NCBI RefSeq assembly: GCF_006539725.1
Contig: NZ_BJNO01000009.1
Location: 62,001 to 126,000, forward strand
DNA from: Klebsiella terrigena
GTDB lineage: Bacteria; Pseudomonadota; Gammaproteobacteria; Enterobacterales; Enterobacteriaceae
Length of the DNA: 64,000 nt
Direction of reading: 5' to 3'
Shown here: piece by piece, positions 29,132 through 36,497 of the stretch
Layout: each line of letters begins with the position of its first letter
Numbering within the stretch: the first letter of the stretch is position 1
Position numbers and translations under genes: made by a program
The notes under the pieces: generated by a model
The model's input: the letters and a program-made list of their open reading frames with translations, nothing else
Database searches by the model: none
What the model was told of the DNA's origin: nothing

Positions 29132-29153
29132 CGGGCTACGTTAGAGTAGCCCG
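29132..29153. terminator. CGGGCTAC hairpin between treC and PTS cluster
   Basis: CGGGCTAC (29132-29139) and GTAGCCCG (29146-29153) form an 8-bp stem with a six-base loop between two convergent genes. Outer GGCGCCGCGGCTGGCG and CTGGCGCCGCGCC arms extend the symmetry. The same core recurs at 48003. Confidence 0.55.
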
Positions 29154-29175
29154 AGCTGGCGCCGCGCCTTTGTCG

Positions 29176-30528
29176 TCAGACTCTGTCGGCCGTTGACAGC
29201 GCGCTGCTGGCCTCCTGGCGGGTCGAGGCGTGCTCCTCTTTCGCCTTCAGGCGATCCCACGCCCGGAAGAACGGATAGTAAACCACCAGCGAAATCGTCA
29301 GGTTCACCACCTGCAGAATGGTGCCGGAAATATGCCCGCCCGTTGCCAGATAGCCGCTAATAAAAATCGGCGTGGTAAACGGCAGCGCAATCCCCGCCGG
29401 CGGAGCGACCAGCCCGGTCGCCATCGCGGTGTACGAGACAATCACCAGCAGAACCGGCGTCAGGATAAACGGCAGGAAGAAATAGGGGTTCATCACCAGC
29501 GGAATACCGAACACCATCGGTTCGCTGATATTAAACAGCGCGCCGGGCGCGGCGATTTTCCCCAGCTGCTTCATCTGCTGGCTGCGGCTTCTGAACAGCA
29601 TAAACAGCACCAGCCCCAGCAGCGCCCCGGTACCGCCGGGGGCAATCCACAGATCGTAAAACTGCTGCGTAATGATGTGCGGGATCGGCTGGCCGTTCTG
29701 AAACGCGGTGAGGTTTTCCGACATATTCGACAGCCACACCGGCTGAATAAACACCAGCACGATGGCATCGCCGTGCAGCCCCAGCGTCCACAGAATGCCG
29801 ATCAGGATAACCGAGAAGATCATCCCCGGCAGCGTGCCGCCGACGTGGTGCATCGGGATGCCGATAATGGTGGCGATCATGCTGTTAATGTCGCCGAACG
29901 GTGAGGCTTCGACGATCAGGCGCAGCGCCAGCACCACCGCCAGCACGCAGAATCCGGGGATCAGCGCGAGGAACGATTTCGCCACCGCCGGCGGCACGCC
30001 GTCCGGCATGCGGATAACCAGGTTGCGGCTGGCGACAAAGCGGTAAATCTCGGTGGAGAGCAGCGAAATCACGATGGCAACAAACAGCCCCTGGCTGCCT
30101 ACCAGCCCGACCGGGATCACCCCTTTGACCACTTCCGCCGCGCCGTGCACCGGCGTAAACAGCGTGCTTTGCGGGATCGTCATCACGAAGGCGACCAGCG
30201 ACATCGCCCCGGCGGTCAGCGGATCAAGCGTGCGGTACTTCTCCGCCAGCCGGTAGGCAATCCCGAAGCTCGATATCAGCGCCATAATGTCGTAGGTCGC
30301 TTTGACCGGATAAAGAATTTTATCGCGCCAGACGTCGCCGAACAGGCCGCTCATCATATCGGCATAGCCGGGAATGGGCAGGTAGGCGAAAATCAGGAAA
30401 AATGAGCCAATCAGCATAAACGGCATATTCAGAATAATGCCGTCGCGCACCGACAGGACGTGCTTTTGCCCGGCGATTTTCAGCGCCGCAGGCATGACGT
30501 AACGTTCAATCCACGTTGTGTTCGACAT
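29176..30528 (-). CDS. PTS EIIC, lactose/cellobiose family
   Basis: A 450-residue membrane component of a lactose/cellobiose-type PTS. Typical features are the opening ALKIAGQKHVLSVRDGIILN, the APGGTGALLG and FNISEPMVFGIPLVMNPYF segments, and about eight to ten hydrophobic helices. It would carry a beta-glucoside or chito-type disaccharide, phosphorylated by the linked EIIB. Start MSNTTWIERYVMPAAL. It is followed in genome order by the GH4 gene, which is upstream in transcription, 26 bp away. Substrate not determinable from sequence; the GH4 partner suggests a beta-glucoside. Confidence 0.88.
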   Translation of the reverse strand: MSNTTWIERYVMPAALKIAGQKHVLSVRDGIILNMPFMLIGSFFLIFAYLPIPGYADMMSGLFGDVWRDKILYPVKATYDIMALISSFGIAYRLAEKYRTLDPLTAGAMSLVAFVMTIPQSTLFTPVHGAAEVVKGVIPVGLVGSQGLFVAIVISLLSTEIYRFVASRNLVIRMPDGVPPAVAKSFLALIPGFCVLAVVLALRLIVEASPFGDINSMIATIIGIPMHHVGGTLPGMIFSVILIGILWTLGLHGDAIVLVFIQPVWLSNMSENLTAFQNGQPIPHIITQQFYDLWIAPGGTGALLGLVLFMLFRSRSQQMKQLGKIAAPGALFNISEPMVFGIPLVMNPYFFLPFILTPVLLVIVSYTAMATGLVAPPAGIALPFTTPIFISGYLATGGHISGTILQVVNLTISLVVYYPFFRAWDRLKAKEEHASTRQEASSALSTADRV

Positions 30529-30554
30529 AAGACGATCCCCAAAGGAAATAACGA

Positions 30555-31862
30555 TCAGTTAAATTGCGTCAGCCATTGACGGTTGATGGTTAAGACTTCG
30601 TCCAGCAGCGCCTGCGCGTCGGTGACGTTGCCCACCAGCGGGTTGGTCACCAACGCCAGCAGCGCGCTATCGCGGCAGCCGTGTACCGCGGCTTCAATGG
30701 TCAGCCGCTCAAAGGCCTTCACCTGCTGCGTCAGGCCGTTCATCGCCGGCGGCAGCGCGCCAAAGGTCAGCGGCCGGGCGCCCTGGGCATCAATAATGCT
30801 GTTGGTTTCCACCACCGCGTCATCGTCAAGGCCGTGAATCGCCCCGTTGTTGCGGGTGTTCACCACCATCTCCTTGCCGAGATTGTTATGAATCGCGTTG
30901 ATGAGCTCCACGGCCACTTCCGAGTAGTAAGCGCCGCCGCGGAAGCTGAGCTGCTCCGGCTTCTCATCGAGGGCCGGGTTGGCGTACAGCGCGAACAGCT
31001 CCTGCTCGACCTTCATCACCTGCTCGGCGCGGGTACCCTTGGTTTTTGCCGCCGCGATCTCCTCCGCCAGCATCGCCGGCGTCAGCCAGAAGTAGCGATG
31101 ATAGGGGCAGGGAATAGCGTTCAGCGCGCGCAGGAACGGCGCCGGCCACGGCAGCTCTTTGATATTGTTCATCGACAGCGCCTGACCATCGCACAGCATA
31201 TCGATAACCTTGCGGGTCACGTCTTCGTGCCCCTGCATCACTTTATGCACCCACACCATATGGTTGAGCCCGGCAAAGCGCAGGTTAACCTCTTCCGCCT
31301 TCGCGCCCAGCATGCCGGTAATCATGTGCTGCATATTAATCGGCACGTTGCACAGGCCGATAATCTTCGCCTTGCTGTGGCGGCTCACCGCTTCGGTGAC
31401 AATCCCGGCCGGGTTGGTGAAGTTGAGGATAAACGCCTGCGGCGCCAGCTGCTCGACCTTGCGCGCCACCTCAAGGATCGCCGGGATGGTGCGCAGCGCT
31501 TTGGCGAATCCGCCCACGCCGGTGGTTTCCTGGCCCAGCAGGTTGTACTTCAGCCCGAGGCGCTCGTCGCCGGCCCGCGCCGCCAGCTGGCCGACGCGCA
31601 GCTGGGTCAGGACGAAGCTGGCCCCGCGGATCGCCTCGTCCAGCGCAAAGTGGATGCTGACGATGACGTGCTCCAGCCCTTTGCGGGTCAGCATCCGCCG
31701 CGTCAGCGCGGCGATAATTTCCACCTTCTCCCTGCCTGATTCAACGTCAACCAGCGCCAGCTCCGTAACCGGAAGCTGTTCATAACGAACGATAATTCCT
31801 TCAATAAGCTCCGGCGTATAGCTACTGCCGCCGCCAATGACGGCAATTTTTAGTGCTTGCAT
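30555..31862 (-). CDS. 6-phospho-beta-glucosidase, GH4 family
   Basis: A 435-residue NAD- and Mn-dependent glycosidase of GH4, similar to ChbF/CelF/LicH. It would cleave the phosphorylated disaccharide delivered by the linked PTS. The Rossmann opening KIAVIGGGSSYTPELIEG, the metal-site LCNVPINMQH and GLNHMVWVHK are characteristic. The ATG at 31862 follows AGAGGTCTCT; an upstream in-frame extension of 37 codons is basic and unsupported. Lies between the EIIC and EIIB genes in one minus-strand operon. Confidence 0.9.
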   Translation of the reverse strand: MQALKIAVIGGGSSYTPELIEGIIVRYEQLPVTELALVDVESGREKVEIIAALTRRMLTRKGLEHVIVSIHFALDEAIRGASFVLTQLRVGQLAARAGDERLGLKYNLLGQETTGVGGFAKALRTIPAILEVARKVEQLAPQAFILNFTNPAGIVTEAVSRHSKAKIIGLCNVPINMQHMITGMLGAKAEEVNLRFAGLNHMVWVHKVMQGHEDVTRKVIDMLCDGQALSMNNIKELPWPAPFLRALNAIPCPYHRYFWLTPAMLAEEIAAAKTKGTRAEQVMKVEQELFALYANPALDEKPEQLSFRGGAYYSEVAVELINAIHNNLGKEMVVNTRNNGAIHGLDDDAVVETNSIIDAQGARPLTFGALPPAMNGLTQQVKAFERLTIEAAVHGCRDSALLALVTNPLVGNVTDAQALLDEVLTINRQWLTQFN

Positions 31863-31941
31863 AGAGACCTCTTTCGGCATGCAGAGAGCCGCGCGCGGTC
31901 GACGTGAGCGCGCGTGATGGTTCAGGGATATAAGAGAAAAA

Positions 31942-32250
31942 TCAGGAATTAAGCAGCGCGAGCGCCTTATCAAGCACCGCCGCGCCGCGCATCATGCCGT
32001 AGTCGGCCATATCGATCACCGCGACCGCTTTTCCGTGCGGGGCGGCCAGCGCGCTCAGGCGTCCGGCCTCATACTTCACCTGCGGCCCCAGCAGGATCAC
32101 GTCGGCATTGGCCAGCTCGCGCTCAAATTCCGCGACCGCCACCGCGTAAATATCCAGCGACAGCGCGCGCTGCTGCGCCTCGGCTTTCATCTTCGTGACC
32201 AGCATGCTGGTTGACATACCTGCTGCACAGCACAGAACGATTCGTTGCAT
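31942..32250 (-). CDS. PTS EIIB, lactose/cellobiose family
   Basis: A 102-residue cytoplasmic phosphocarrier. The active-site cysteine is C8 in VLCCAAGMSTSMLVTKM, matching the CxAGMSTS motif of ChbB-type EIIB. VILLGPQVKYE is the conserved second half. It is the first gene of the EIIB-GH4-EIIC operon, divergent from the RpiR regulator. No EIIA gene accompanies it, so EIIA must come from another system. Confidence 0.9.
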   Translation of the reverse strand: MQRIVLCCAAGMSTSMLVTKMKAEAQQRALSLDIYAVAVAEFERELANADVILLGPQVKYEAGRLSALAAPHGKAVAVIDMADYGMMRGAAVLDKALALLNS

Positions 32251-32336
32251 GACCTCTCCCCCAGATGGATTTATGACTTCGCCCGTTAGGGCCTCAGCGA
32301 ATATATTGTTAAGATTGTGTGAAAGTGAAGGCTATC

Positions 32337-32351
32337 TGAAAATAATTTTCA
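32337..32351. promoter_or_regulatory. RpiR-type operator, proximal to EIIB
   Basis: A perfect 15-bp dyad, TGAAAATAATTTTCA, 86 bp upstream of the EIIB start, of the form bound by RpiR-family regulators such as the one encoded divergently. Confidence 0.65.
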
Positions 32352-32466
32352 CCGATGTGATCGAAACGTAATTTTTGATCATTATTGCTCGCACCGTTTG
32401 CCCGATTACCGGCGAAACCATAGGAAATACCTTGGGCTGGTGCTATAAATAGGCACAGACGGTAAG

Positions 32467-32481
32467 TGAAAAATATTTTCA
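32467..32481. promoter_or_regulatory. RpiR-type operator, proximal to regulator
   Basis: TGAAAAATATTTTCA, nearly identical to the site at 32337, lies 31 bp before the regulator start. The two sites are 130 bp apart, which would allow looping and autoregulation. Confidence 0.65.
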
Positions 32482-32512
32482 ACGTGATGTTCTGGGGAAA
32501 GGGACGGTCAGG

Positions 32513-33256
32513 ATGGATATCGTAGGTCAGTTGCAGCAAGGGCTGGTGCGTTTTAGCACCCAGGAGTCGCGGGTTGCGGCGTTTATTCTGGAAAATTTGA
32601 GCTTTACCGCCAGCGCGTCCATCGATGAACTGGCCGCCAGCGCCGGGGTCAGCCCGGCCACCATCACCCGCTTCGCCCGCTCCGTTGGCTGCGAGGATAT
32701 TCGCGATCTGCGCAAGCAGCTGGCGCAGGCCAGCGAGCGCCGGACCAGCTGGGTGAGCCCGAACAGCCACGCCCTGCCCGCCGCCTGGCGCGACAGGCTG
32801 AGCTATCTTGGCGATACGCTGACCCGGCAGCTGGCGCAGACCTCGGAGGCGGCGGTCGAGAAGCTCAAATCCCGCCTGCTGACCGCGCGCGCCGTGCACT
32901 GCTTCGCGCTCGGCGCCCAGGATGTTGCCCTCGCCACGCTGCTGCAGCACCAGCTGCTGCCCTCCGGCATCGCTATCAACCTGTGCCAGGACAGCGCCCT
33001 GATGCGCATGACGGCCTCGACGCTGAGCGACGATCACCTGCTGCTGGTGCTGGTCACCGCCGGCGCGGACAATATTTTGCAAAGCGCGACCCTGCAGGCG
33101 CGAACCCAGGGGGTAACCATCATCGCCCTGGCGCCGGAAAACCACGCCCTGGCCAACATGGCCGCCGGGATTATTCCGCTCCCCGATAGCCCGCAGCTGG
33201 CCCGCTACGCCCTGCTGCTGCTGGTCGATCTGCTGAACGATACGCTCATTGCCTGA
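32513..33256 (+). CDS. MurR/RpiR family transcriptional regulator
   Basis: A 247-residue regulator with an N-terminal RpiR helix-turn-helix (residues 1-75; LAASAGVSPATITRFARSVG) and a C-terminal SIS sugar-phosphate-binding domain (about 105-235; HCFALGAQDVALATLLQHQL). It diverges from the EIIB-GH4-EIIC operon. Two TGAAA-N5-TTTCA dyads in the shared 262-bp gap are its likely targets. The inducer is probably the phosphorylated disaccharide or a product. ATG at 32513. Confidence 0.88.
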   Translation: MDIVGQLQQGLVRFSTQESRVAAFILENLSFTASASIDELAASAGVSPATITRFARSVGCEDIRDLRKQLAQASERRTSWVSPNSHALPAAWRDRLSYLGDTLTRQLAQTSEAAVEKLKSRLLTARAVHCFALGAQDVALATLLQHQLLPSGIAINLCQDSALMRMTASTLSDDHLLLVLVTAGADNILQSATLQARTQGVTIIALAPENHALANMAAGIIPLPDSPQLARYALLLLVDLLNDTLIA

Positions 33257-33403
33257 GCCGCGCCGCCTGCCGCCTGCTCGGGCGGCGTCACGACATTTTT
33301 ATGCTTGTTTTTTAAGCAGATAAATTTACATTTAGCGCAAGCGCCCATCATCCGTACTCTCACCTTTTTACTTTGTCCTGCATCAATAAAATCGCAAACA
33401 TCT

Positions 33404-33417
33404 TTGATGCAAATCAC
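33404..33417 (+). promoter_or_regulatory. FNR site of nrdD
   Basis: TTGATGCAAATCAC matches the FNR consensus TTGAT-N4-ATCAA with one mismatch. It lies about 210 bp before nrdD and suits anaerobic activation of the class III ribonucleotide reductase. It overlaps the first NrdR box. Confidence 0.7.
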
Positions 33418-33460
33418 TACATATAGAACTTAAAATGCGTCCCGGCCCAACATATTGTAT
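33414..33460 (+). promoter_or_regulatory. pair of NrdR boxes upstream of nrdD
   Basis: CTACATATAG (33417-33426) and CAACATATTG (33448-33457) both fit the NrdR core CWATATATWG with one mismatch. They are exactly 31 bp apart, the spacing typical of NrdR box pairs. NrdR represses ribonucleotide reductase genes when dATP is high. Confidence 0.72.
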
Positions 33461-33623
33461 TAATCGTCTATTATGTCGACACAGCCCATCGTACTCAGGC
33501 GGTGGTGGGATGTGGATAAAACGGGCCGGAACCGCAGGAAAACGGCGGCAGCTATAGCGCCTCGCGACCTCGGTATACCTTCCGCCTCTGTGGATAACCT
33601 GTTCTATAAAGTATGGAGTGATC

Positions 33624-35762
33624 ATGACACCGCATGTGATGAAAAGAGATGGCTGCAAAATGCCGTTTAAGTCAGAGCGCATTAAAGAAGCAATTCTGCG
33701 TGCAGCTAAAGCAGCGGGAGTCGATGACGCAGACTATTGCGCCACCGTCGCAGAAGTCGTTAGCCAGCAAATGCAAAACCGGGCTCAGGTCGATATTAAC
33801 GAGATCCAGACCGCCGTTGAGAACCAGCTGATGTCCGGTCCGTGGAAGCAGCTGGCTCGCGCCTATATTGAATATCGCCACGATCGCGATATCGAGCGTG
33901 AAAAACGCGGCCGCCTGAACCAGGAGATTCGCGGCCTGGTAGAGCAAACCAACTCGTCCCTGCTTAACGAAAACGCCAACAAAGACAGTAAGGTGATCCC
34001 CACCCAGCGCGACCTGCTGGCCGGGATTGTCGCCAAACATTACGCTCGCCAGCACCTGCTGCCGCGCGACGTGGTGCAGGCGCACGAACGCGGCGAGATC
34101 CACTATCACGATCTCGACTACTCGCCGTTCTTCCCGATGTTTAACTGCATGCTGATTGACCTCAAGGGCATGCTGACCCACGGCTTTAAAATGGGCAACG
34201 CCGAGATCGAGCCGCCGAAATCTATCTCTACCGCCACGGCGGTTACGGCGCAGATTATCGCCCAGGTCGCCAGCCATATTTACGGCGGGACCACCATCAA
34301 CCGAATTGACGAAGTGCTGGCGCCGTTCGTGGCCGAGAGCTGCAAGAAGCATCGTAAAATCGCCGAAGAGTGGCAGATCCCGAACGCCGAAGAGTATGCC
34401 CGCTCTCGCACCGAGAAAGAGTGCTACGACGCCTTCCAGTCGCTGGAATACGAAGTAAATACCCTGCACACCGCCAACGGCCAGACGCCGTTCGTCACCT
34501 TTGGCTTTGGCCTCGGCACCAGCTGGGAATCGCGTCTGATTCAGCAATCGATTCTGCGCAACCGCATTGCCGGCCTCGGTAAAAACCGCAAAACCGCGGT
34601 GTTCCCGAAGCTGGTCTTCGCCATTCGCGACGGCCTGAACCACCGGTTTGGCGACGCCAACTACGACATCAAGCAGCTGGCGCTGGAGTGCGCGAGCAAG
34701 CGCATGTATCCGGATATCCTCAACTACGATCAGGTGGTGAAGGTCACCGGCTCGTTTAAAACGCCGATGGGCTGCCGCAGCTTCCTCGGGGTGTGGGAAA
34801 ACGAGGACGGCGAGCAGGTTCACGACGGCCGCAACAACCTCGGCGTCATCAGCCTCAACCTGCCGCGGATCGCGCTGGAAGCTAAGGGCGACGAAGCCGC
34901 CTTCTGGAAACTGCTCGACAGCCGCCTGGAGCTGGCGCGTAAGGCCCTGATGACGCGCATTGCGCGCCTCGAAGGGGTGAAGGCCCGCGTCGCACCAATC
35001 CTCTATATGGAAGGCGCCTGCGGCGTACGCCTGAAGGCGGACGACGACGTGGCGGATATCTTTAAAAACGGCCGCGCGTCGATTTCGCTGGGCTATATCG
35101 GCATTCACGAAACCATCAACGCGCTCTCCGGCAACCAGCATATGTACGATAGCGACGCGCTGCGCGAGAAAGGCATCGCCATCGTCAAGCGCATGCGCGA
35201 CGCCGTGGAGCAGTGGAAGGAGGAGACCGGCTACGGCTTCAGCCTCTACAGCACGCCGAGTGAAAACCTGTGCGATCGCTTCTGTCGCCTCGATACCGCC
35301 GAGTTTGGCGTCATCAGCGGCGTGACCGATAAGGGCTACTACACCAACAGCTTCCACCTCGACGTCGAGAAGAAGGTGAACCCTTACGATAAGATCGACT
35401 TCGAAGCGCCTTACCCGCCGCTGGCTAACGGAGGCTTCATTTGCTATGGCGAATACCCGAACATTCAGCACAACCTGAAGGCGCTGGAAGACGTCTGGGA
35501 TTACAGCTATCAGCACGTGCCGTACTACGGGACCAACACGCCCATCGACGAGTGCTACGAGTGCGGCTTTACCGGCGAGTTCGAGTGCACCAGCAAAGGG
35601 TTTACCTGCCCGAAATGCGGTAACCACGACGCGGCCCGCGTCTCGGTCACCCGCCGCGTGTGCGGCTATCTCGGCAGCCCGGACGCCCGTCCGTTCAACG
35701 CCGGCAAGCAGGAAGAGGTGAAGCGCCGCATTAAGCACCTTGGCAACGGGCAGCTCGGTTAA
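33624..35762 (+). CDS. nrdD: anaerobic ribonucleoside-triphosphate reductase NrdD
   Basis: A 712-residue class III ribonucleotide reductase that makes deoxynucleotides from NTPs under anaerobiosis. The glycyl radical is G681 in RRVCGYLGSPDARPFN. The C-terminal zinc site (CYECGF, then CPKCG) and an N-terminal ATP-cone (MKRDGCKMPFKSERIKEAIL) are present. I choose the ATG at 33624 (MTPHVMKRDG), as in E. coli, rather than one two codons upstream. Followed by nrdG after 264 bp containing a palindrome and an ERIC element. Confidence 0.97.
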   Translation: MTPHVMKRDGCKMPFKSERIKEAILRAAKAAGVDDADYCATVAEVVSQQMQNRAQVDINEIQTAVENQLMSGPWKQLARAYIEYRHDRDIEREKRGRLNQEIRGLVEQTNSSLLNENANKDSKVIPTQRDLLAGIVAKHYARQHLLPRDVVQAHERGEIHYHDLDYSPFFPMFNCMLIDLKGMLTHGFKMGNAEIEPPKSISTATAVTAQIIAQVASHIYGGTTINRIDEVLAPFVAESCKKHRKIAEEWQIPNAEEYARSRTEKECYDAFQSLEYEVNTLHTANGQTPFVTFGFGLGTSWESRLIQQSILRNRIAGLGKNRKTAVFPKLVFAIRDGLNHRFGDANYDIKQLALECASKRMYPDILNYDQVVKVTGSFKTPMGCRSFLGVWENEDGEQVHDGRNNLGVISLNLPRIALEAKGDEAAFWKLLDSRLELARKALMTRIARLEGVKARVAPILYMEGACGVRLKADDDVADIFKNGRASISLGYIGIHETINALSGNQHMYDSDALREKGIAIVKRMRDAVEQWKEETGYGFSLYSTPSENLCDRFCRLDTAEFGVISGVTDKGYYTNSFHLDVEKKVNPYDKIDFEAPYPPLANGGFICYGEYPNIQHNLKALEDVWDYSYQHVPYYGTNTPIDECYECGFTGEFECTSKGFTCPKCGNHDAARVSVTRRVCGYLGSPDARPFNAGKQEEVKRRIKHLGNGQLG

Positions 35763-35783
35763 TTCCGAGCGGTTTAGCCCCTC

Positions 35784-35808
35784 CCCCTCTCCCCAACGAG
35801 GAGAGGGG
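35784..35808. terminator. CCCCTCTCC palindrome after nrdD
   Basis: CCCCTCTCC (35784-35792) and GGAGAGGGG (35800-35808). Member of the repeated palindrome family. It lies between nrdD and nrdG, so it may reduce nrdG expression relative to nrdD. Confidence 0.55.
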
Positions 35809-35924
35809 ATCAATCAGTAGCCGTTTGACCATTCAGGAGCCGCTCCCGGATCGCGCCGCAAAGCGCTTTTTATCCAGGGCTACCGCCACTATATGGGTTT
35901 CCTCAAATCAGTTGGCGTTGTAGC

Positions 35925-36006
35925 AAGGCGGCAAGCGAGCAAGTCCCGGGGAGCTTACTGTAGTAAGTAACCTGGGAGCACGAGCGCAGCCAACGCCGCT
36001 ACAGCG
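35925..36006 (+). repeat. ERIC element between nrdD and nrdG
   Basis: Carries the ERIC order GTAGCAAGGCGGCAAGCGAG, GGGGAGCTTACTGTAGTAAG, then GCGCAGCCAACGCCGCTACA. The ends TTGGCGTTGTAGC and GCTACAGCG-flanked CCAACGCCGC are inverted. It finishes about 20 bp before the nrdG ATG. Confidence 0.85.
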
Positions 36007-36026
36007 TCAAATGTGAAGAGGAAACA

Positions 36027-36491
36027 ATGAATTACCATCAGTACTATCCGGTAGATATCGTCAACGGCCCCGGCACCCGCTGCACCCTGTTCGTCTCAGG
36101 CTGCGTCCACGAATGCCCCGGCTGCTACAACAAGAGCACGTGGCGGCTCAACTCCGGCCTGCCGTTCACCACCGAAATGGCCGACCGCATCATCGCCGAC
36201 CTCAACGACACGCGCATTCAGCGTCAGGGGATCACCCTCTCCGGCGGCGATCCCCTGCATCCGCAGAACGTATCGGCGATCCTCGCGCTGGTGCAGCGCA
36301 TTCGCGCCGAGTGTCCCGGGAAGGATATCTGGATGTGGACGGGCTACAGGTTTGAGGAGCTCAACGACGCGCAGATGGCGGTGGTCGACCTGATTAACGT
36401 GCTGGTCGACGGCAAGTTCGTCCAGGATCTAAAAGACCCGATGCTTATCTGGCGCGGCAGCAGCAACCAGGTGGTGCATCACCTGCGCTAG
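36027..36491 (+). CDS. nrdG: anaerobic ribonucleotide reductase activating protein NrdG
   Basis: A 154-residue radical-SAM enzyme that installs the glycyl radical on NrdD. The 4Fe-4S cluster cysteines are C26, C30 and C33 in CVHECPGC. The SAM-binding ITLSGGDPLHP is present. Ribosome-binding site GAGGAAAC precedes the ATG. Full family length. Confidence 0.96.
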   Translation: MNYHQYYPVDIVNGPGTRCTLFVSGCVHECPGCYNKSTWRLNSGLPFTTEMADRIIADLNDTRIQRQGITLSGGDPLHPQNVSAILALVQRIRAECPGKDIWMWTGYRFEELNDAQMAVVDLINVLVDGKFVQDLKDPMLIWRGSSNQVVHHLR

Positions 36492-36497
36492 CCGCGC

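Noticed and set aside
33672-35813. Very long open frame (713 codons) antisense to nrdD
   Set aside because: nrdD is certain across the region. The antisense frame is open because of high-GC codon bias and shows no recognisable domain or start signals.
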